NCBI RefSeq assembly: GCF_000495795.1
Contig: NZ_AWGD01000009.1
Location: 62,001 to 126,000, forward strand
Length of the DNA stretch: 64,000 bases
Origin: Asticcacaulis sp. AC460
GTDB taxonomy: Bacteria > Pseudomonadota > Alphaproteobacteria > Caulobacterales > Caulobacteraceae
Reading direction: 5' to 3'
The notes beneath the pieces were generated by a model, which had not been told where the DNA came from, ran no database searches, and saw nothing but the letters and a program-made list of their open reading frames with translations. The position numbers were made by a program, and so were the translations under genes. Positions 56,701 through 61,123 of the stretch are shown here, in pieces; position 1 is the stretch's first letter, and every line of letters begins with the position of its first letter.

Positions 56701-56989
56701 CGTTATAGGCGACGTGCCGGCCCGAAGCCGCCGCCGTCTGATAGCCGCAACAGATGCCACCGAGGTAATCGACATTGATCTGGCCGAAATTGTCCCAGTT
56801 CAGGCCGCCATAGCCGGCCGGAACGCTGCGGTCGCTGACGACGTCGTCGGGTTCATGCGTAGGAAGGTCGTCGAAGGTGATGGTGACATCGGCGGCCTGA
56901 GCCGCGGCGCCGGCCAAAACGGCCAGGGCTGAGCCCAGGACCAGGGCCGCGCGAAGCGGCCGGCGGCGGTACACAACACTGGAAATCAT
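53732..56989 (-). CDS. Autotransporter (type Va) with PATR-like passenger
   Basis: A 1085-residue outer-membrane autotransporter. The extended signal peptide is RRRPLRAALVLGSALAVLAG to AQA. Residues 35-210 form a globular beta domain (VTITFDDLPTHEPDDVVSD, GYGGLNWDNFGQINVDYL, with ICCG and PVCCNTY cysteine pairs). The passenger beta-helix carries PATR-type units (KTGDGTLVLTGGNSFTGLLT, then SDGDLVLGATGSL) and GxxxNxGxxxN repeats. The barrel spans about the last 280 residues and ends YSLTAGGRLRF with the terminal Phe. It interrupts the run of flagellar genes; it has its own strand and promoter region. A role in surface adhesion is likely but not shown. Confidence 0.92.
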   Translation of the reverse strand: MISSVVYRRRPLRAALVLGSALAVLAGAAAQAADVTITFDDLPTHEPDDVVSDRSVPAGYGGLNWDNFGQINVDYLGGICCGYQTAAASGRHVAYNGNAQDAAFSSGRSFRLKSININSAFDNHLFEYITGYDRHGNVVGTRTLDLPVCCNTYVAFDESWKGLRYVTFRNLQDTWFGLDNVVVAFVPETINLEQDFFTEDDEAAQKNPSVFDGGTLRPSQGWTFTQAFTVNAPGGTIDSVHGDLVFSGDISGPGGLILTGGKVITFSGNNSYAGGTVLMDGTFRLLSSTAAGTGAITTRGSVIDYGDGVTIANAVVIDSNTTQLHTADGVTATQAGSTSELNGPRPLEKTGDGTLVLTGGNSFTGLLTVSDGDLVLGATGSLASAVTVTDQAGFGNLGEVAGLVTNHGTLVTSGTLWGGLDNFGTTTAAGTVNGGVTNRTGGNFVVNANLTSDSGFSNAGGADLTVTGGHYQLTAAIANSGTIEVASAASLTATGLANQGEVNNNGIYNGNAMNTGPAAEIVNATGAVWNGNLVGNGNGGRVLNQGRWNGRLNNAASLTTTGMVTGGIDNAADGTVMAAGGLQGDSRSAGLFVVTGALASNGGRFDNLAGGRLRIEGNNYSGLGQMTNAGDILIGTSAANGQLGAAGLDNSGRVVMLNGRTGDRINLTSAYSGSGVSSLSFDAVMGVNDGASDRLSAATTTGHTTVTFQNISDRKVYFDVPIVLIASQGGDGRFTAATDALTQAALASQGIVDYRFDQITGSRNWGIIASLNTAQAGSVAGQTAALTTTLNSGVLADTHDLMGQPGDDDTWRGQVWMRASTGGRTATVTSTASDPYSPVDEAYLRLAYDGVQLGSDLSLTRDAMRLRVGVTGGWLEARVKARNPASATHYHLPYYGGYAVFANNDVTAAVQVRHHDLSLSPDPFLSPDRLNGQTDTVAATLSLPRHAGIFGVEPYLSYVASDTDLDTLTLNGGVGALRFNTIESRVASAGLRISSVQTRETITWLPFVAVAASREFADEAVTTFAPVGGAGDVSLTASRAGDFAEVSAGVSARYAGGGEFYVRGDARIGANYKGYSLTAGGRLRF

Positions 56990-57121
56990 GGTCTCAACTC
57001 CCCAGCCTGCTTGTTGTTGCGCGAAGTAAAGACACGGCGGACCGTGGGGCGATAGGGCATAGTCAACCGTGGATTAACTATGTTTTGGCCTGTGGTAACA
57101 ATGTTACGCAGAGCCTTTGTG

Positions 57122-57149
57122 GCATGTTACCGCGGAGGCGGTAGCATGC
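57122..57149. repeat. 12-bp inverted repeat between divergent promoters
   Basis: GCATGTTACCGC pairs with GCGGTAGCATGC around a GGAG loop; the only irregular pair is a G-U wobble. No T-run. It could be an operator shared by the divergent autotransporter and flagellin promoters, or an insulating hairpin. Confidence 0.55.
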
Positions 57150-57182
57150 TGCACGTCGGTAAAAACGCTCCGGTGGATCGTG

Positions 57183-57218
57183 CCGGTCAGAATTTGCCGG
57201 GCTGGGCAGGAATTGCCG
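57183..57218 (+). promoter_or_regulatory. ftr-like enhancer elements of flagellin 1 (two)
   Basis: Element 1 reads CCGGTCAGAATTTGCCGG, element 2 GGGCAGGAATTGCCG (core GGCA-N5-TGCC). The cores start 20 bases apart, about two helical turns, and lie about 140-165 bases upstream of the predicted transcription start. They resemble the ftr sites bound by the sigma-54 activator FlbD in Caulobacter (CGGC--AAA--GC-G). Confidence 0.65.
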
Positions 57219-57326
57219 TGAAATCATGACCGGTGTGCGGGCGCGCCGCGTGATTCATTAACTTGGCAAGTGAAATAAACTCTTCATATTCAATAAGTTA
57301 AATTAATTTTTACCATATCCCTTAAT

Positions 57327-57342
57327 TGGCATCGTGTTTGCT
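57327..57342 (+). promoter_or_regulatory. Sigma-54 promoter of flagellin 1
   Basis: TGGCAT-N5-TTGCT, with the invariant GG at 57328-57329 and GC at 57340-57341 spaced by exactly 10 bases. Predicted start of transcription is near 57353, giving a 65-nt leader. Confidence 0.85.
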
Positions 57343-57352
57343 TTCATGAGGG

Positions 57353-57417
57353 CAGGCCAAAATGGCTACACGGCAAAATGTCCGTTTGAACCCGACCAGA
57401 ATGGTAAGGAAAATCAA
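57353..57417 (+). promoter_or_regulatory. Flagellin 1 mRNA leader with twin AAA-loop hairpins
   Basis: Near the predicted 5' end, GCCA-AAA-TGGC (57356-57366) and GGCA-AAA-TGTC (57372-57382) can each fold as a 4-bp stem with a triloop; the second includes a G-U pair. AGAATG and the ribosome binding site AAGGAAA follow. Three upstream AUGs (57362, 57378, 57401) lie in the leader. Architecture is the same as in the flagellin 2 leader. Confidence 0.6.
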
Positions 57418-58248
57418 ATGTCTCTTTCGATCAACACCAATACTGGCGCCATGGTGGCGCTGCAAAACCTGAACAGCACGAGCAGCCAGCTGGCGGGGAC
57501 CCAGACCCGGATTTCTACGGGCCTGAAGGTCGCCTCGGCAAAGGACGACGGGGCAGCCTATGCCATTGCGCAAAGCCAACGCGCATCGGTTGCCTCGCTG
57601 GACGCGGTGAAGGACTCGCTGAACCGGGCCACGTCGTCGATCGACGTTGCCATGTCGGCGGGCGAAAGCATCTCGGACATGCTCACTCAGTTAAAGGAGA
57701 AAGCGCTCGCGGCGTCCGACACGTCTTTGGATACCACCTCCCGGGATGCCCTGGCAGCCGACTTCGAATCGATTCGTGACCAGATCACCAAGACGATTAC
57801 GAATGCGGAATTCAACGGCATCAATCTGATTGACGGCAGCATCACCAGCATCGGTGCGCTGGCCAATGCCGACGGCTCGTCTACCCTGACCGTCGACACC
57901 GAAAATCTGAGCCTGGCAGGCACCATCGTTACCCTGGCCACCGACGCGACCTTCGCGACGGCGACCTCGGCCAATACCCTGCTGACCACGCTGGACTCTT
58001 CGATCAGCAACGTCTCGGCGGCTCTGGCGCGTATGGGTACCGATTCCAAGGCCGTTTCGGCCCACATGACCTTTATTGGTAAACTCCAGGACTCGCTGGA
58101 AGCGGGTATCGGCAATCTGGTCGACGCCGACATGGCTAAGGAAAGCGCCAAGCTCCAGGCTCTGCAAACCAAGCAGCAGCTGGGTGTCCAGGCTCTGTCC
58201 ATCGCCAACCAGGCTCCGCAGACGGCCCTCAGCCTCTTCCGCGGCTAA
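57418..58248 (+). CDS. Flagellin 1 (sigma-54 controlled)
   Basis: A 276-residue flagellin without D2/D3 domains, the short kind used in Caulobacterales filaments. The N-terminal D0/D1 part has [40 protein letters not shown] and [20 protein letters not shown]. The C-terminal part has [20 protein letters not shown] and [20 protein letters not shown]. The frame is open 28 codons further, but the ATG used has AAGGAAA ahead and matches flagellin N-termini. It is very similar to flagellin 2. Serines and threonines in the central region are likely glycosylation sites for the FlmG enzymes. It is controlled by its own sigma-54 promoter and ends in a strong terminator. Confidence 0.97.
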   Translation: MSLSINTNTGAMVALQNLNSTSSQLAGTQTRISTGLKVASAKDDGAAYAIAQSQRASVASLDAVKDSLNRATSSIDVAMSAGESISDMLTQLKEKALAASDTSLDTTSRDALAADFESIRDQITKTITNAEFNGINLIDGSITSIGALANADGSSTLTVDTENLSLAGTIVTLATDATFATATSANTLLTTLDSSISNVSAALARMGTDSKAVSAHMTFIGKLQDSLEAGIGNLVDADMAKESAKLQALQTKQQLGVQALSIANQAPQTALSLFRG

Positions 58249-58258
58249 TCCGGACAAC

Positions 58259-58293
58259 GGCCGGAGTGGTTCATCCACTCCGGCCTTTTCTTG
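58259..58293 (+). terminator. Terminator of flagellin 1
   Basis: GGCCGGAGTGG/CCACTCCGGCC, an 11-bp perfect stem with a 5-nt loop, followed by TTTTCTT. Confidence 0.92.
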
Positions 58294-58595
58294 TTCAGAA
58301 CCAGCCGAACAACCTCACATACACCCAGAAGCCCGGACGGGATGTCCGGGCTTCTTCGCGTCTGACGGGGCGCCGGGCGCGGCAAGCCATGGAGCGGGCG
58401 GTGGCTGGCCAGAGGGGCCTGGATCAGCGGGCAGGGGGCGTGCGCTTTCGTGGGGCTTGCCAAGGGGGCGGTAAGAATTGCCGACCCGGCAAAATTTGCC
58501 GCAACTGGGCAAAAAGTGCCGCCTTCGCGGTCTGTGCCGTGGGTGAATTGTTAATGAAATCAGTGGTATAAATATCGAATGATGCTTGGGCTTTG
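58294..58595. other. Intergenic region upstream of flagellin 2
   Basis: No gene seen. It contains a second perfect 11-bp hairpin at 58328-58354 (GAAGCCCGGAC/GTCCGGGCTTC), which may back up the flagellin 1 terminator, the ftr-like array, and an AT-rich stretch before the sigma-54 promoter. Confidence 0.6.
58469..58520 (+). promoter_or_regulatory. ftr-like enhancer elements of flagellin 2 (three)
   Basis: Three cores in a row: GGTA-AGAAT-TGCC (58470), GGCA-AAATT-TGCC (58488) and GGCA-AAAAG-TGCC (58508). Spacing is 18 and 20 bases, and they sit about 100-150 bases upstream of the predicted start. The middle and last copies fit the Caulobacter ftr pattern closely, so FlbD is the likely activator. 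Confidence 0.72.
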
Positions 58596-58611
58596 TGGCC
58601 CGGATTTTGCA
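58596..58611 (+). promoter_or_regulatory. Sigma-54 promoter of flagellin 2
   Basis: TGGCCC-N5-TTGCA, GG at 58597-58598 and GC at 58609-58610, exactly 10 bases between. Predicted transcription start near 58622, giving a 65-nt leader, the same length as for flagellin 1. Confidence 0.85.
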
Positions 58612-58621
58612 TCATGACGTA

Positions 58622-58686
58622 CAGGCAAAATGCCACCGGTCGACAAAATGTCACCGGAACATTCTAGAATGAAGGAAATAGACACA
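58622..58686 (+). promoter_or_regulatory. Flagellin 2 mRNA leader with twin AAA-loop hairpins
   Basis: GGCA-AAA-TGCC (58624-58634) and GACA-AAA-TGTC (58642-58652) both form perfect 4-bp stems with an AAA loop. AGAATG and AAGGAAA follow as in flagellin 1. Because both stems keep pairing while their bases differ from leader 1, the pairing itself seems conserved. Confidence 0.62.
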
Positions 58687-59511
58687 ATGTCTAGCATCAA
58701 TACCAATGTCGGGGCCATGGTTGCCCTGCAAAACCTGAATCGCACCTCCAGCGAACTGGCCTCGACCCAAAGCCGCATCTCGACGGGTTTGAAGGTTGCC
58801 AGCGCTAAGGACGATGGTGCGGCCTTCGCTATCGCCCAATCCCAACGCGCCACTGTTTCGTCGCTCGACGCCGTCAAGGACTCCCTGTCCCGCGGCGTTT
58901 CGGTCGTCGACGTGTCGATGTCGGCCGGCGAATCCGTCTCGGACATGTTGACCCAGCTGAAGGAAAAGGCCCTGGCCGCTTCCGACACCTCGCTGGACAC
59001 CACCAGCCGCGACGCGCTGAAGGCGGACTTTGAATCGATCCGTGACCAGGTCACCAAGACTCTGTCGAACGCGACCTTCAATGGGATCAACCTCGTTGAC
59101 GGCACGAACACCGAGATCGCGGCCCTAGCCAATGCGGACGGTTCCTCGACCATCACCGTCGCCGGCGAAGATCTGTCGCTGGGCGGTACGGTCGTGACCC
59201 TGGCCTCGGACGATACGTTCGACACTGCCACGTCGGCCAACAACCTGTTGACCACGCTGGACACCTCGATCAGCAACGTCTCGTCGGCCCTGGCCCGCCT
59301 GGGTACCTCGTCGAAGGCCCTGGATAACCACATGACTTTCGTGGGCAAGCTCCAGGACTCGATCACTTCCGGTATCGGCAACCTTGTCGACGCCGACCTG
59401 GCCAAGGAAAGCGCCAAACTCCAGGCTCTGCAAACCAAGCAGCAACTGGGCGTTCAGGCCCTGTCCATCGCCAACCAGTCCACTTCGACTGTCCTGAGCC
59501 TGTTCCGTTAA
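58687..59511 (+). CDS. Flagellin 2 (sigma-54 controlled)
   Basis: A 274-residue short flagellin nearly matching flagellin 1. Its N-terminus is [20 protein letters not shown] and its C-terminus [20 protein letters not shown] then [20 protein letters not shown]. Differences cluster in the middle (residues 150-220), the surface part of the filament. The start has AAGGAAA ahead. A shared promoter type, enhancer array and leader indicate coregulation with flagellin 1; they probably arose by duplication of the whole promoter-gene unit. Confidence 0.97.
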   Translation: MSSINTNVGAMVALQNLNRTSSELASTQSRISTGLKVASAKDDGAAFAIAQSQRATVSSLDAVKDSLSRGVSVVDVSMSAGESVSDMLTQLKEKALAASDTSLDTTSRDALKADFESIRDQVTKTLSNATFNGINLVDGTNTEIAALANADGSSTITVAGEDLSLGGTVVTLASDDTFDTATSANNLLTTLDTSISNVSSALARLGTSSKALDNHMTFVGKLQDSITSGIGNLVDADLAKESAKLQALQTKQQLGVQALSIANQSTSTVLSLFR

Positions 59512-59518
59512 TCGGAAG

Positions 59519-59550
59519 GAGGGGCGGTCGAAAGTCCGCCCCTCTCTCAT
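59519..59550 (+). terminator. Probable terminator of flagellin 2
   Basis: GAGGGGCGG/CCGCCCCTC, a 9-bp stem with an 8-nt loop, then a short pyrimidine run (TCTCATTT). The T-run is weak, so some readthrough into flaG is possible. Confidence 0.65.
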
Positions 59551-59619
59551 TTCGCCGCGTAACTCCCAGTACGTACAGTTTTTGAAGGAGGGCGTCCGCG
59601 CCAAAGGGCCGGGCGTAAA

Positions 59620-59967
59620 GTGGAGATGATCAACAATATAGTCAGTTTCCCCCAATTGCCGGATGCGACCCAGGTCAAGCCGGTTAACGAAACCGCTAAG
59701 CCTGTCGCCGCCGCCGAGGCCTCTTCGGCCCCGAAGGAACAGAATCAGGGCAACGATCTGTCGCAAAAAGGCCAGGATAAGGGGCCTGCTCCGGAATATT
59801 CCCTGCGTCTGACCGTCGACAAAGACCCCAATACGGGGGACTGGGTCTATAAGGCCATCGATCGCTACACCGGCGAAGTGGTTCGTCAGTTACCGCGTCA
59901 GGAACTTCTGGACATGAAAAAGTCCGGTAACTACCAGGCCGGTTCGGTTATAAAAACAGATATTTAA
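59620..59967 (+). CDS. flaG: FlaG-domain protein
   Basis: A 115-residue cytosolic protein. The C-terminal half (SLRLTVDKDPNTGDWVYKAI, DRYTGEVVRQLPRQELLDMK) is the FlaG domain; the N-terminal 55 residues are a Lys/Ala/Gln-rich linker. In other bacteria FlaG affects filament length or flagellin assembly. The start could be the GTG used here or an ATG two codons in (MINNIVSFPQLPD); a GGAG directly touches the ATG, which is too close for ideal use. It stands between flagellins 2 and 3. Confidence 0.9.
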   Translation: MEMINNIVSFPQLPDATQVKPVNETAKPVAAAEASSAPKEQNQGNDLSQKGQDKGPAPEYSLRLTVDKDPNTGDWVYKAIDRYTGEVVRQLPRQELLDMKKSGNYQAGSVIKTDI

Positions 59968-60111
59968 GCCTTAGACTTAAGGTCAAATTTTAGAACTTAT
60001 CCCGTGCATTATATTAATGCGCGGCGAAATGCGTTTGCGCTTGTTAACGCTTTGCTTACCATAACCGTTAAGACTTGAGTGAGTCGGCAAGTCCTCGGAG
60101 GTTAGCGAACC
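59968..60111 (+). promoter_or_regulatory. Promoter/leader region of flagellin 3
   Basis: No GG-N10-GC sigma-54 element is found. The region has several TTAA-containing stretches (CTTAAGG, GTTAACG, GTTAAG), near but not matching the CtrA TTAA-N7-TTAA box. The leader end holds CTTG-N10-CAAG (a possible short hairpin, TCGGCAAG shared with the flaEY leader) and then GGAGG before the ATG. Confidence 0.45.
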
Positions 60112-60960
60112 ATGCCCGCAAGCGTACATACAAATACTTCTGCGATGATTGCGTTACAGAATTTGAACGCAACCAATCGCAACATGGACGAAGTCCAAAA
60201 GCGGATCAGCACCGGTTTGGAAGTCTCCACAGCCAAAGACAATTCGGCGGTCTATTCGATCGCCCAGAGCCAGCGGGCAGACCTGTCGGGTTTGAACGCT
60301 GTCAAGGACAGCCTCAATCGGGCAAATTCCATCGCTGATGTGTCGATGGCCGCCGGTGAGTCGATCTCCGACCTGATGAACGAACTTCGTGAGAAGGTCA
60401 TTGGTCTGAAGGAAACTTCGATCGACCAGGCGTCGCGTACGGCGTTGAGGAACGACTACACCGCGTTGATTAGTCAGATTAAGCAGATATCTAGCAACGC
60501 GACGTTCAATGGGACAAACCTCTTTGACGGCACTGTCACTGCCCCCATATCGTTTATTGCAAACGCTGACGCTAACTCCGCCTTGGAGTTGGATGTCTTT
60601 GACCTTAATTTTAATTCGGCCGGCAACAACACGGGTATCATAACGCTGTCTTCAGCGGCTGACCTGTCGACCGCCACTCTCGCCAGTGCGGCGTTGGGCT
60701 TTTTGGATGCGTCCATTGACAATCTGAACTCTTCTTTGGGTAAGCTTGGCGCCCAGGCCCGCCAAATCGAAGGTCACCTCAGCTTCGTCGCCAAGCTGGA
60801 CGATGCGATCAGCGCCGGTATCGGCAACCTGGTCGATGCCGACATGGCCAAGGAAAGCTCGCGGCTGCAGGCCCTTCAGGTCCAGCAGCAACTGGGGACG
60901 CAATCTCTCTCGATAGCCAACCAGGGACCGCAGCAGATACTGTCCCTGTTCCAGGGCTGA
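60112..60960 (+). CDS. Flagellin 3, divergent
   Basis: A 282-residue flagellin with normal ends (PASVHTNTSAMIALQNLNAT; ALQVQQQLGTQSLSIANQGP) but a clearly different sequence from flagellins 1 and 2. The central part is more AT-rich, with less biased codons (for example the stretch coding ELDVFDLNFNSAGNNTG), and there are many more Asn residues. GGAGG is a stronger ribosome binding site than those of the other two. It lacks the sigma-54 promoter and twin-hairpin leader. By context it might be the counterpart of the specialised Caulobacter flagellin FljJ, which with FlbT represses flagellin translation, but this cannot be settled from sequence alone. Confidence 0.95.
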   Translation: MPASVHTNTSAMIALQNLNATNRNMDEVQKRISTGLEVSTAKDNSAVYSIAQSQRADLSGLNAVKDSLNRANSIADVSMAAGESISDLMNELREKVIGLKETSIDQASRTALRNDYTALISQIKQISSNATFNGTNLFDGTVTAPISFIANADANSALELDVFDLNFNSAGNNTGIITLSSAADLSTATLASAALGFLDASIDNLNSSLGKLGAQARQIEGHLSFVAKLDDAISAGIGNLVDADMAKESSRLQALQVQQQLGTQSLSIANQGPQQILSLFQG

Positions 60961-60996
60961 TCCAGAACCTTCTCCGAAATCCGACTCCGACGGGAG

Positions 60997-61026
60997 AAAG
61001 GCGGGCGCAAGCTCGCCTTTTTCTTT
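60997..61026 (+). terminator. Terminator of flagellin 3
   Basis: AAAGGCGGGC/GCTCGCCTTT with a short GCAA-containing loop and one mismatch, followed by TTCTTTT. Confidence 0.85.
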
Positions 61027-61087
61027 TGCGCCAAGGCGTTAACCGCGAAAAGTTTACGCTTCTTAAGCTTTATTGCCGGATACTGAG

Positions 61088-61111
61088 GCCGACTCAACCT
61101 CTTGACTCGGC
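61088..61111 (+). promoter_or_regulatory. Hairpin directly ahead of the flaEY start
   Basis: GCCGACTCA/TGACTCGGC, eight of nine bases pairing around ACCTCT, ends 12 bases before the GTG start. An alternative fold, CTTG-ACTCGG-CAAG, shares its TCGGCAAG part with the flagellin 3 leader. There is no ribosome binding site between hairpin and start. Confidence 0.5.
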
Positions 61112-61123
61112 AAGATTTTCCCA

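Larger units (their letters stand above)
56990..57326. other. Intergenic region between autotransporter and flagellin 1
   Basis: No gene seen. It holds the autotransporter promoter region with the palindrome GTAAC-AAT-GTTAC at 57095-57107, a 12-bp hairpin at 57122-57149, an ftr-like array at 57183-57218, and AT-rich DNA with an IHF-like stretch (ATTCAATAAGTTA, 57288-57300) that could bend DNA between the array and the sigma-54 promoter. Confidence 0.6.

Noticed and set aside
55580-56932. A 450-codon frame opposite the autotransporter passenger
   Set aside because: It has no start signal or domain; the repetitive beta-helix coding on the minus strand explains it.
58328-58354. Second hairpin after flagellin 1 considered as a separate terminator
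   Set aside because: The stem is perfect, but the T-run is interrupted (TTCTTCG) and a strong terminator stands 35 bases before it; it is noted only as a possible back-up.
60030-60060. Possible sigma-54 promoter ahead of flagellin 3
   Set aside because: The GG and GC dinucleotides in CGGCGAAATGCGTTTGC are 12 bases apart instead of 10, which sigma-54 does not tolerate.
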